64,000 nucleotides of DNA, taken from the NCBI RefSeq assembly GCF_900188005.1, contig NZ_FZNR01000001.1, forward strand, positions 930,001 through 994,000, given 5' to 3'. Numbering within the stretch: position 1 is the first letter of the stretch; each line of letters begins with the position of its first letter. Source of the DNA: Actinoplanes regularis. Lineage in GTDB: Bacteria > Actinomycetota > Actinomycetes > Mycobacteriales > Micromonosporaceae. Of the stretch, positions 10,458-17,940 are shown one piece after another. A program made the position numbers and the translations under genes. The notes under the pieces are model-generated. The model saw only the letters and a list, made by a program, of their open reading frames with translations, did not search any database and was not told where the DNA came from.

Positions 10458-11405
10458 GTGGATACCGCGATCTCGACTTCGTCCGCCTGGGGCATCGGCC
10501 TCGCCACCGTCACCGCCGAGGGGCAGGTCCTCGACACCTGGTACCCGGCCGGTTTCCTGGGCCTGGGCGACGAGCCGGCCACTCCGCCGGTCCTCCCGGC
10601 CGGCCTGGTCGGCCCGAAGCCGCTGCCCGGGCTCTCGATCGTCGAGGTCCGCACCACGATCAAGTCGCTGGCCGAGCCGATCGCCGACACCTCCGAGGCG
10701 TACCTTCGGCTCCACCTGCTCTCGCACCGCCTGATCAGGCCGAACGAGCTGAACCTGGACGGGATCTTCGGCCTGCTGGCGAACGTGGCCTGGACCTCGG
10801 CCGGCCCGTGCCCGCCGGACCGGGTCGACGAGCTGCGCTTCCTGGAGCGCGCCGCGGGCCGGCACCTGACCGTGCACGGCATCGACAAGTTCCCCCGGAT
10901 GACCGATTATGTCGCCCCGTCCGGCGTCCGGATCGCCGACGCGGACCGTGTCCGGCTCGGCGCTCACCTGGCCTCGGGCACGACGATCATGCAAGAGGGA
11001 TTCGTCAACTTCAACGCCGGCACGCTGGGCACCTCGATGGTCGAGGGCCGGATCGTGCAGGGCGTGGTGGTCGGCGACGGTTCCGACATCGGCGGCGGTT
11101 CGTCGATCATGGGGACCCTCTCCGGTGGCGGCAAGGAGAAGATCCGGATCGGCGAGCGCAGCCTGCTCGGCGCGAACGCGGGCGTGGGCATCTCGCTCGG
11201 TGACGACTGCGTGGTCGAGGCCGGCACCTACGTCACCGCGTCGTCGAAGATCGCGCTGCCCGATGGCCGGGTGGTGAAGGCCATCGAGCTCTCCGGCGTG
11301 AACAATCTCCTGTTCTGGCGGAACTCGCTGAACGGCGCGCTGGAGGCCCGCCCGCGCAAGGGCACCGGCATCGAGCTGAACGCCGCCCTGCACAGCAACG
11401 ACTGA
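10458..11405 (+). CDS. dapD: 2,3,4,5-tetrahydropyridine-2,6-dicarboxylate N-succinyltransferase
   Basis: A 315-residue hexapeptide-repeat (left-handed beta-helix) acyltransferase, close in length and sequence to mycobacterial DapD: LYLRLHLLSHRL-like segment, DKFPRMTDYV, GVRIADADRVRLGAHL, EGFVNFNAGTLG and VVGDGSDIGGGSSIMGTLSGG are all there. It makes N-succinyl-2-amino-6-ketopimelate from tetrahydrodipicolinate and succinyl-CoA. The GTG at 10458 gives the family length; no later start preserves the conserved N-terminal GIGLATV. It ends 2 bp before the convergent lysG-type regulator. Confidence 0.95.
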   Translation: MDTAISTSSAWGIGLATVTAEGQVLDTWYPAGFLGLGDEPATPPVLPAGLVGPKPLPGLSIVEVRTTIKSLAEPIADTSEAYLRLHLLSHRLIRPNELNLDGIFGLLANVAWTSAGPCPPDRVDELRFLERAAGRHLTVHGIDKFPRMTDYVAPSGVRIADADRVRLGAHLASGTTIMQEGFVNFNAGTLGTSMVEGRIVQGVVVGDGSDIGGGSSIMGTLSGGGKEKIRIGERSLLGANAGVGISLGDDCVVEAGTYVTASSKIALPDGRVVKAIELSGVNNLLFWRNSLNGALEARPRKGTGIELNAALHSND

Positions 11406-11406
11406 T

Positions 11407-12225
11407 TCACCGCAACGCCGCGACGGCCGCCGTGCGAACGGCGGCCGTCAGCGTGTTCAGCAGGGCCGACTCGATTCGCCAGTACTGCCAGTAGAGCGGG
11501 ACGTCCAGGTATCTGCCGGGGAAGATCTCGACGTAGCCGTCGGACTCCAGCAGCGGCAGCGCGTTCTGCTCCGGCACCATGCCCCAGCCCAGCCCCAACC
11601 GGATCGCCTCGTTGAAGGCCGCCGCGGCCGGCACGTAGTGGACGGGCGAGTCCCGCCGGTGGCCCAGCGAGGCCAGGAACCGGTGCTGCAACTGGTCCTT
11701 GCGGTTGTAGACGAGCATCGGCGCCGTCGCGAAGTCCAGGCCGGGCGCGCGGACCGCCAGATAGCGCATCGCGCCCAGCCGCTCCACCCGGCAGCCCTGG
11801 ACCGCCACGTTCTCCGCGGTCACCGCGGCCATCGCGGTGCCCGTCCGGAGCAGGTCGGCGGTGTAGTCCTGGTCGTCGGTGTGGATCTCGAAGGTCGCGC
11901 CCGGAACCTGGGTCAGCACCGGCATGAACCAGGTGTTCAGCGAGTCGGCGTTGACCACGATCGAGACTCGGGTGCCGCCCCGGGCCTGGGCCAGCGCCTC
12001 CCGCTCCAGCAGCGCCACCTGCCCGGCGAACCGGACCAGCGCCTCGCCCGCCGCGGTGGCCGTGCACGGCTTGGCCCGGCGCACCAGCACCTGGCCGACC
12101 GCCCGTTCGAGTGCCTTGATCCGCTGGCTGACCGCCGACGGGGTGACATGCAGCGCCCGCGCCGCGGCCTCGAAACTGCCCTGCTCCACGACGGCCTGGA
12201 AGGTCGCCAGTTGTACCTGGTCCAC
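11407..12225 (-). CDS. LysR-type regulator of the ArgP/LysG (IciA) family
   Basis: A 272-residue LysR-type activator: N-terminal winged HTH (TFQAVVEQGSFEAAARALHV.. TPSAVSQRI) and a periplasmic-binding-like effector domain. Family features include DSLNTWFMPVL and QYWRIES near the C-terminus, as in ArgP/LysG proteins that sense lysine or arginine. It starts with GTG at 12225 and diverges from a lysE-type exporter, the standard pair in which the regulator turns on the exporter when basic amino acids accumulate. A perfect 9-bp inverted repeat lies between the two genes. Confidence 0.9.
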   Translation of the reverse strand: MDQVQLATFQAVVEQGSFEAAARALHVTPSAVSQRIKALERAVGQVLVRRAKPCTATAAGEALVRFAGQVALLEREALAQARGGTRVSIVVNADSLNTWFMPVLTQVPGATFEIHTDDQDYTADLLRTGTAMAAVTAENVAVQGCRVERLGAMRYLAVRAPGLDFATAPMLVYNRKDQLQHRFLASLGHRRDSPVHYVPAAAAFNEAIRLGLGWGMVPEQNALPLLESDGYVEIFPGRYLDVPLYWQYWRIESALLNTLTAAVRTAAVAALR

Positions 12226-12240
12226 GATTAAGTATTGCTA

Positions 12241-12279
12241 ATTCATCCTGAAAATCTTTAGCTGGAGTGAAGGATGAAT
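12241..12279. promoter_or_regulatory. Inverted repeat between lysG-type regulator and lysE-type exporter
   Basis: ATTCATCCT (12241-12249) and AGGATGAAT (12271-12279) form a perfect 9-bp inverted repeat with a 21-bp AT-rich spacer, in an otherwise GC-rich region. Its position 19 bp before the exporter start and 16 bp from the regulator start fits an operator for the LysR-type protein. Confidence 0.55.
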
Positions 12280-12297
12280 CGGTCCTAACGTCGGCTC

Positions 12298-12900
12298 GTG
12301 CTCACCTCCGTCCTCGCCGGTTTCGCCGCCTCCGCCGTCCTGATCATCGCCATCGGCGCCCAGAACGCGTTCGTCCTCCGCCAGGGTCTGCGCCGGGAAC
12401 ACGTCCTTCCGGTCGTCCTGACCTGTGCCCTCTCCGACCTGGCGCTGATCTCGGCCGGGATCGCCGGCCTCGGCGCGGTCGTGACCGCCCGACCGGAACT
12501 GGTCACCGCGATCCGGTGGATCGGCGCGGCCTTCCTGATCGGGTACGCGGTACTGGCCGCCCGCCGCGCGCTGCGGCCCGAAGGCAGCCTCGACTCGGCG
12601 GGCAAGGCCCCGGCCACGCTTCGCGCCACCCTGCTCACCTGTCTGGCCCTGACCTATCTCAACCCGCACGTCTACCTGGACACCGTGCTGCTGCTCGGCT
12701 CGGTCGCGCAGCAGCACCCGCACCGCTGGGGATTCGGCCTCGGCGCGGCGGCGGCCAGCCTCACCTGGTTCGCCACGCTCGGCCTCGGCGCGCACAAGCT
12801 CGGCCCACTGCTGGCCCGCCCCGGCGCCTGGCGTGTGCTGGACGGGCTGATCGCCCTGGTCATGGCCGGGGTCGCCGCGTCACTCTTGATCCCGGCTTGA
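12298..12900 (+). CDS. LysE/ArgO family amino acid exporter
   Basis: A 200-residue membrane protein with about six hydrophobic segments and the LysE signature near the N-terminus (IAIGAQNAFVLRQGL) plus TYLNPHVYLD in the middle. LysE/ArgO exporters remove excess L-lysine or L-arginine. GTG start at 12298; the divergent regulator is the expected partner. Sitting beside dapD/dapE, it places a lysine outlet next to the lysine pathway genes. Confidence 0.92.
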   Translation: MLTSVLAGFAASAVLIIAIGAQNAFVLRQGLRREHVLPVVLTCALSDLALISAGIAGLGAVVTARPELVTAIRWIGAAFLIGYAVLAARRALRPEGSLDSAGKAPATLRATLLTCLALTYLNPHVYLDTVLLLGSVAQQHPHRWGFGLGAAAASLTWFATLGLGAHKLGPLLARPGAWRVLDGLIALVMAGVAASLLIPA

Positions 12901-12947
12901 CCCTCCACCAGGTCGAGGCCCCAGGGTTCATCGGCGTGAGGAGCGAG

Positions 12948-13997
12948 ATGCGGAACATCGGCGAGGTGGCCCGGGCCAGCGGCCTTTCGATCAGCGCGCT
13001 GCGCTACTACGACGGCGCGGGCGTGCTGGTCCCGGTGGCGGTCGACCCGGTGACCGGCTATCGCCGGTACACCGCCGAGCAGATCCGGGCGGCCCGGCTG
13101 ATCGCCGGGCTGCGCCGGGTGGGCATGCCGGTCGCCGAGATCGCGCTGGCGGTGCGAGACCTCGAGCACCCCGATCGCGTACGGGATCGGCTCGACGCGC
13201 ACCGGGCCCGGCTGGAGGCCGGCCTGGCCGACGCCCGCCGCGAACTCCTCCGCCTGCACACCCTGCTCGACCTGGAGGAGAACCTGATGACCCGGATCAC
13301 CCTGTCCGCCGCCGACCTGCAAGCCGCCCTCGCCGCGGTCCGGTTCGCGGCCACCGACCCGATCCCCGGCGCGCCGTTCCCGGGCGGCGTGCTGTTCGAG
13401 ACCGGCGACGGCACGCTCACCCTGGTCGCGACCGACCGGTACCGGCTCGCGGTGGCGACCGCCCCGGCCACGATCGAGGGACCTCCGGCGCGGCAGTACC
13501 TGCCGCTGGCCTTCGCCGACGAACTCCGGCTGATCGGTGCCGGGCCGCTGACCCTCGACCTCAATTCCGATTTCGTACGTACGGAGGCCGGCACCGCCGA
13601 GCTCCGCACCGAGCCGCTGGACGTGGACTTCCCGGACTACCGCCGGCTGATCGGCTCCGCCGGCACGGCGCCCCGCCGGATCCCGGTCGAGCGGGACGAA
13701 CTGCGGAAACTCGTGTCCGATGCGCCCGAGGTGCGACGCGAGCACGAGGGAACGACCTACCCGGTCTCGATCCTCGCCGTTGATCCGGCCGGCGGCCTGC
13801 GCGCGGCCGGGGAGTCCGAGTGGAGCGCCGACAGCGACGCGCACATCGCGGTGAACCGGGAGTTCCTGCTCCAGGCGGTGGACGCCGGCGGCCCCGGCCA
13901 GCTGCTGCTCGAACTGGACGGTCCGGTGCAGCCGCTGACCATCCGGGTCGCCGGCGACGAGTCCCGGTTCTCGATCCTCATGCCTGTCCGGGCCTGA
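12948..13997 (+). CDS. MerR-type regulator fused to a DNA polymerase III beta-clamp-like region
   Basis: A 349-residue protein in two parts. Residues 1-70 are a MerR winged helix (MRNIGEVARASGLSISALRYYDGAGVLVPV; YRRYTAEQI), followed by a charged coiled-coil to about residue 110. The rest resembles the second and third domains of the DnaN sliding clamp: ITLSAADLQAAL, GVLFETGDGTLTLVATDRYRLA, DVDFPDYRRLI and a terminal LTIRVAGDESRFSILMPVR, which is the usual clamp ending. The ATG at 12948 follows AGGAG with a 5-nt gap. Fusions of this type are, as far as I recall, found in actinobacteria, with unknown role; the clamp part may dimerise, bind ligand, or contact the replication machinery. Confidence 0.85.
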   Translation: MRNIGEVARASGLSISALRYYDGAGVLVPVAVDPVTGYRRYTAEQIRAARLIAGLRRVGMPVAEIALAVRDLEHPDRVRDRLDAHRARLEAGLADARRELLRLHTLLDLEENLMTRITLSAADLQAALAAVRFAATDPIPGAPFPGGVLFETGDGTLTLVATDRYRLAVATAPATIEGPPARQYLPLAFADELRLIGAGPLTLDLNSDFVRTEAGTAELRTEPLDVDFPDYRRLIGSAGTAPRRIPVERDELRKLVSDAPEVRREHEGTTYPVSILAVDPAGGLRAAGESEWSADSDAHIAVNREFLLQAVDAGGPGQLLLELDGPVQPLTIRVAGDESRFSILMPVRA

Positions 13998-14104
13998 TCG
14001 GGCCGGAGCGCGTCGAGTCGCGGATTGAACACGGTTCAGCCACGACTTCCGTGAACGGTGAGACCACCGCGACTTTGAGCGCACGCTCTGGTTACCGTCG
14101 GCGT

Positions 14105-14854
14105 GTGCGCAGCAGTCCGCCGGATGACGACCTCAACACCGCGGCGGCCGGCGCGTCCATGACCGGGTGGGAGTTCGCCTGGCTGGACGGCCTGGCCGTG
14201 GCGGCCGAGCCGTCCTGGTCGTACCCGGAGATCGCCCGCCCACTGGTGCGTCCGGCCGGCAGCCTGCTCGACCTGGACACCGGCGGCGGGGAGCTGTTGG
14301 CCGAGCTGGCCCCGCTGCCGCCGTACACCGTCGCGGTGGAGAGCTGGTCCCGCAACATCCCGATCGCACGGGAGCGGCTCGCCTCGTTCGGCGTCGAGGT
14401 GCTCACCGAGCTGCCCGCCGGGGAGAACGAGTTCGACGTGGTGCTCAGCCGGCACGGCCGGCTGCCCGCCACGGACGTCGCCCGCCTGCTCAAGCCCGGC
14501 GGGGTGCTGCTCACCCAGCAGGTCGGCAGCGACGACCTGGCCGAGCTGAACGACGCGCTCGGCGCCCCGCCGCCGCACCCCCGCCGGTGGGACGCCAAGG
14601 CCGCGACCGCCGCCCTGACCGCGGCCGGCCTGCGGGTCACCGACGTGCGCGAGGAGCACCCGGTGCTGGCCTTCCGGGACATCCGGGCGGTGGTCCACCA
14701 CCTGCGCACGGTTCCGTGGCAGGTCCGGAACTTCACTCCGCTGCGGTACGAACGGGAGCTGGCCCGCCTCGCCGCGGTCATCCGCACCCGCGGCGAGTTC
14801 ACCGTCCGAGCGCACAGGTTCCTGCTCCGAGCGCAGCGGCCGACAGAGGCGTAA
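14105..14854 (+). CDS. SAM-dependent methyltransferase (class I)
   Basis: About 249 residues with a Rossmann SAM site (LLDLDTGGGELLAEL near residue 55), a post-I acidic region and FDVVLSRHGRL / LLKPGGVLLTQQVG, typical of class I methyltransferases. The substrate is unknown. The start may be GTG 14105 or ATG 14159; the former keeps a longer N-terminus without a strong ribosome binding site. It stands alone between the MerR-clamp gene and a long non-coding stretch. Confidence 0.8.
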   Translation: MRSSPPDDDLNTAAAGASMTGWEFAWLDGLAVAAEPSWSYPEIARPLVRPAGSLLDLDTGGGELLAELAPLPPYTVAVESWSRNIPIARERLASFGVEVLTELPAGENEFDVVLSRHGRLPATDVARLLKPGGVLLTQQVGSDDLAELNDALGAPPPHPRRWDAKAATAALTAAGLRVTDVREEHPVLAFRDIRAVVHHLRTVPWQVRNFTPLRYERELARLAAVIRTRGEFTVRAHRFLLRAQRPTEA

Positions 14855-15325
14855 TCGGAAAGCCTCTTTCAGGGGAACGCTGCGGCGATCGGTTTAACCC
14901 GTTCGGGGCCGACGACCGGAATTCCTCCTCGAAAACTTCACCCCTCAACCATCGCCGAGACGGCTTCCGGGGGCGTTTCCGGCATATGAGACGAACTCGG
15001 GCTTGATCCGGCGGCTTGCCTCTGCTGTCGCGTATCGCCGCAGGTCAGGTGACCGCACCTCGGCGCGGCCACGCCGCTCCACGCCGGCTTCCAGACACTC
15101 GTGGGTTAGGCGTACAAGCCAAGCGTGGTGACCGGATCATCCGGAACAGGTCGACTGGAAGCCCTATCGCCGGGTCTGGGCTGGTCAGCCATCTTTGTCC
15201 CAGCGCCGGGACGCCAACGGGCTCCGGCTCCACCCGAATCAACGACGCGCCCGCCGTTCCGTCGCTCCGCAACCGCCGGTACGCGATGGCGCACACCCGA
15301 TCCCCGTTCCAGGAGGAACCTCCCC
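14855..15325. other. Long non-coding stretch / 5' leader of the surface-protein cluster
   Basis: About 470 bp with no supported ORF. It holds short inverted repeats, for example GGTCA-GG-TGACC at 15043-15054, and ends in an AGGAGGA ribosome binding site at 15311-15317. A structured leader RNA is possible; I could not match it firmly to a known riboswitch. Confidence 0.45.
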
Positions 15326-15817
15326 ATGCGCAACATGACCAAGCGTTCCGTCGTCGTCGCCTCCGCCGTCGCCGTCTCGGTCGTCGGAGCCGGGGCGGCC
15401 TGGGCCGCTTGGAGCCTCACCGGCACCGGCGCGGCGAACGCCACGGCCGGCTCCGCCGCGGAGCTGACCGTCACGAACGTCACTGTGACGCAGCTGACCC
15501 CGAACGTCACCGGCAACGTCGTCCTCACGGTCAACAACCCCAACCCGTTCCCGGTGCGGGTCACCGGGTTCACCTTCACCGGACTCACCAAGGGCCAGGG
15601 CGAGGACTGCAACGTGGGCGCCAACATCACCTTCCCGACCGGCACCCTTTCGTCGACTCCGGCCGACCTCCTCGTTCCCGCGAAGGTGGGTGCCAGCAAC
15701 GGCACGAAGACGATCACCTACACCGGATCGATCCGCATGAAGGCCGACGCCGACGACAACTGCCAAGGCGCGGTCTTCAGCTTCACCACCGGCGTGAGCG
15801 CGAACAGCGAAGCCTGA
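15326..15817 (+). CDS. Exported beta-sandwich protein, SipW-type signal region (surface cluster A)
   Basis: A 163-residue protein with a short basic N-terminus, a hydrophobic segment (about 9-31) and the sequence AAWAAWSLTGTG just after it, resembling signal regions of SipW-processed proteins such as TasA/camelysin. The remaining 125 residues are Thr/Val/Asn-rich beta strands with NNPNPFPVRVTGF and two cysteines (GEDCNV, DDNCQGAVF) likely to form a disulfide outside the cell. A strong AGGAGGA ribosome binding site precedes the ATG. The same proline/cysteine pattern returns in the proteins at 15846 and 17300, so these are paralogues. No SipW-type peptidase gene is visible nearby. Function unknown. 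Confidence 0.8.
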   Translation: MRNMTKRSVVVASAVAVSVVGAGAAWAAWSLTGTGAANATAGSAAELTVTNVTVTQLTPNVTGNVVLTVNNPNPFPVRVTGFTFTGLTKGQGEDCNVGANITFPTGTLSSTPADLLVPAKVGASNGTKTITYTGSIRMKADADDNCQGAVFSFTTGVSANSEA

Positions 15818-15845
15818 TCCCCCTCACCCCTTTCCGGAGGTAACG

Positions 15846-16304
15846 ATGCGCAGTGACCGGTTCCCCCGCGGACGGCGCTGGGGTGCCGGCGCCGCGGCGG
15901 TACTTCTCTGTCTGGGGACAGCCTCCGTGAGACAGGCTCCGGCCCCAGAGCCTGTCTCACGGGACACCGCGACCTTCGGGCTCCGGGCGACACCGGTGAA
16001 CGGGCTCTACCCGGGAGCGGTGCGGCGGAGCCGGGTGACGGTGACGAATCCATATCCGTATCCGATCAGCGTGCGGTCGATCGGGGCACGGGTCGACTCG
16101 ACATCCCGGCGCGGATGCCGGCCGTCGGCGCGGAACCTTCGAGTCGGGCGGTTCCACGGGCGGCTACCGCTGACCATTCCGGCGCGCGGGCGGGCCGACG
16201 CCGGGGCATTCGAGGTTCAGATGCCGGGTTCGGTCGACGACGCGTGCCAGCGGGCCACCTTCCGGCTGGCGGTCAGCGGATCCGCGCGGACGGTGAACCG
16301 ATGA
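15846..16304 (+). CDS. Exported beta-sandwich protein, paralogue (surface cluster B)
   Basis: A 152-residue protein with an Arg-rich N-terminus and a hydrophobic signal segment (about 13-27), then a domain matching cluster proteins A and D: VTVTNPYPYPISVRSIG, a first cysteine in RRGCRP and a second in DDACQRATFRL. It lacks the WAxW motif of its neighbours. GGAGG lies 5 nt before the ATG, 28 bp after gene A. The coding sequence carries a perfect 15-bp inverted repeat just after the signal segment. Its stop overlaps the next start (ATGA at 16301-16304). Function unknown. Confidence 0.75.
   Translation: MRSDRFPRGRRWGAGAAAVLLCLGTASVRQAPAPEPVSRDTATFGLRATPVNGLYPGAVRRSRVTVTNPYPYPISVRSIGARVDSTSRRGCRPSARNLRVGRFHGRLPLTIPARGRADAGAFEVQMPGSVDDACQRATFRLAVSGSARTVNR
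15925..15962. repeat. Perfect 15-bp inverted repeat inside surface gene B
   Basis: Arms CCGTGAGACAGGCTC (15925-15939) and GAGCCTGTCTCACGG (15948-15962) with an 8-nt loop, within codons 27-39 of the gene at 15846. No T-run follows. In the transcript it would form a very stable hairpin soon after the start of the reading frame. Confidence 0.9.
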
Positions 16305-16966
16305 AGCGCCGGACCGCGGTCTCCCTGATGGTGACCATCGTGGGTGGGGCGATCGCGGCCGGTAGTGGGCTGACCGCCTGGGCGACCTGGGCGGTCAGCG
16401 CCACGCCGGTCCAGGGCCTCGCCCAGACCGGGCAGTTGCCCGGCGTGGAGAACCTGGCCGTGCGAGCGAACGGCAAGAAGCTCACGTTCTCCTGGAACGA
16501 AGCGAGGTTCGCGTCCGGGGCGGCCGTCGGCGGCTACCGGGTGGTGGCGACCGCGGGCGCCTTCCTGGGCACCGCCTGCGAGGCCACCGGCGGGAGCCTG
16601 ACCTGTGTGTATACCCCGTCTGGTCGGCCCGAGGGGACCTTCGTGGTGCGCGCGCTCGCCGGCTCCAAGTGGATCGGCCCGGCGAGCGCGGCTGTCACGT
16701 ACGCACCCGGAAACGAGAACCTGGTCCTCGACGCGGCCGTCGGCGCGGCAGAGCCGACGAGCACCGCGACGACCGGCGGATCGAAGCCGAAGGCGAAGTC
16801 CACCCCGAAGGCGACCGAGACGGCGCCGACGACCGCGCCGACCGGAACCAGCCCGACCGCGGCGACCGGGACCACGCCGGGGCAGCCCACGGTGAGCCCC
16901 GGGACGGCCGGTTCGACCCCCACCGAGACGGCGGGGACCGCCGGGACGACGGCGCCGGCGGAGTAG
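16301..16966 (+). CDS. Membrane-anchored FN3-like protein with Thr/Pro-rich tail (surface cluster C)
   Basis: A 221-residue protein with an N-terminal hydrophobic segment (about 8-30) followed by AWATWAVSATP, a fibronectin-type-III-like domain (about 40-140: VENLAVRANGKKLTFSWNEA, GGYRVVATAG, two cysteines in GTACEATGGSLTC), and a C-terminal tail of some 70 residues made almost only of Thr, Ala, Pro, Gly and Ser. Such tails usually span the cell wall and can be glycosylated. Starts inside the stop codon of gene B. A GC-rich hairpin 14 bp downstream probably ends the A-B-C transcript. Confidence 0.78.
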   Translation: MKRRTAVSLMVTIVGGAIAAGSGLTAWATWAVSATPVQGLAQTGQLPGVENLAVRANGKKLTFSWNEARFASGAAVGGYRVVATAGAFLGTACEATGGSLTCVYTPSGRPEGTFVVRALAGSKWIGPASAAVTYAPGNENLVLDAAVGAAEPTSTATTGGSKPKAKSTPKATETAPTTAPTGTSPTAATGTTPGQPTVSPGTAGSTPTETAGTAGTTAPAE

Positions 16967-16980
16967 CTCGGACGCCTCGA

Positions 16981-17013
16981 CGGCCGCGGATTTGGGACAG
17001 CGGACCGCGGCCG
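16981..17013 (+). terminator. Hairpin downstream of surface genes A-C
   Basis: Perfect 9-bp arms CGGCCGCGG (16981-16989) and CCGCGGCCG (17005-17013) with a 15-nt loop, 14 bp past the stop codon. There is no T-run, as is common for actinobacterial terminators. Confidence 0.5.
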
Positions 17014-17249
17014 CTAGGCGGGCATCGGTGCAGGTCACGGGCGCTGTACACGACAACGTGGACGGTGTGGCGGCAGCCTCGTGAGATGGCCGTTCCCTCG
17101 GCCGGGGTAAACCGGTCGGGTAGATCGTTCCGATTTATGCGCCTACAACGGCGGACGGAAAACCGATCACATCGGACATCTCTATCGGGGAACGTTGTAT
17201 GAACGCCAGCCTGGCCTTTTCCACCGGCGTCCGAGGAGGAACGAGCCGC

Positions 17250-17303
17250 ATGCCACACGTGAGCGACCCGCCCGCGGCCGCCGCCTCGAAGGCCGGCTCG
17301 TGA
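17250..17303 (+). CDS. Short leader ORF coupled to surface gene D
   Basis: A 17-codon ORF (MPHVSDPPAAAASKAGS) with a strong GAGGAGGA ribosome binding site (17233-17240) and correct spacing. Its TGA (17301-17303) overlaps the GTG start of the next gene. The downstream GTG has no clear ribosome binding site of its own, so ribosomes may reach it by re-initiation. The ORF could extend upstream to ATG 17199. Confidence 0.5.
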   Translation: MPHVSDPPAAAASKAGS

Positions 17304-17905
17304 TCCGGCGCGACGTCCTGACCGGCGCACCCGAGGCCGGCGGGAACACGGAGGGCCGGATCGAGCTGGTCGGCGCGGATCAGGAGGAGCCGACCTGGGA
17401 GGTGCGCGAGCCCCGGAAACGGCGGTTCGACCGCCGGTCGCGGGCCATCCTGGGCGCGGCGGCGCTCGCGGCGATCCTGGCCAACGCCGGGGCGGCCTGG
17501 GCGTACTGGAAGATCACCGAGCCCAGCCAGGTCGCCGAACCGGCGCCGGTGGCGATCGACATGGTGCTGCGCGCGCGGAACGACCTCGCCCAGACGCTAC
17601 GGCCGGGAGACACCGGGAACCTCCTGGTGACGGTGACCAACGACAAGACCGTGCCGATCCGGATCACCTCGATCCGGATGGGACCGGGGAACGTGGTGGC
17701 CGATCCGGAGCATCGCGACGCCGGGTGCACCGAGCCGGGCGTACGGATCAATCGGCCGGTCTTCTCGGTCTCCTGGGAGGTCGCGCGGAACACCGTCGGC
17801 GCTTTCGCCGTCGACGACGCGCTGACCATGTCGAACGCGGTGCCGGAGGCGTGTGTGGGAGCGACCTTCACGGTGCCGCTGCGGGCGGAGGGCATCCAGC
17901 GCTAG
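17300..17905 (+). CDS. Membrane-anchored beta-sandwich protein, paralogue (surface cluster D)
   Basis: About 201 residues: a charged cytoplasmic N-terminus of some 50 residues, one transmembrane segment (AILGAAALAAILANAGAAWA) ending in AAWAYWKIT, then a domain with VTVTNDKTVPIRITSIRMG and two cysteines (DAGCTEPG, PEACVGATFTV) that match proteins A and B. The long N-terminus suggests a type II membrane anchor rather than a cleaved signal. The start is taken as GTG 17300 because it sits in a GTGA overlap with a well-initiated leader ORF. Function unknown. Confidence 0.72.
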   Translation: MIRRDVLTGAPEAGGNTEGRIELVGADQEEPTWEVREPRKRRFDRRSRAILGAAALAAILANAGAAWAYWKITEPSQVAEPAPVAIDMVLRARNDLAQTLRPGDTGNLLVTVTNDKTVPIRITSIRMGPGNVVADPEHRDAGCTEPGVRINRPVFSVSWEVARNTVGAFAVDDALTMSNAVPEACVGATFTVPLRAEGIQR

Positions 17906-17940
17906 GTTTCCCCGGCCCGGATCCCGGTCATTCATCGGCC

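Noticed and set aside
14017..14062. Imperfect inverted repeat around GGTTCA/TGAACGG before the methyltransferase
   Set aside because: Arms are short with a mismatch and no regulator is adjacent; could be chance.
15180..15300. Possible c-di-GMP-I riboswitch
   Set aside because: Only loose similarity at GGGACGC; the GGGCAAACC-type core and the tetraloop helix could not be found.
17108..17136. TAAA-N17-TCCGATTT resembling a FliA/WhiG-type promoter
   Set aside because: The spacing is 2 nt too long and the -10 has two mismatches; not enough to call.
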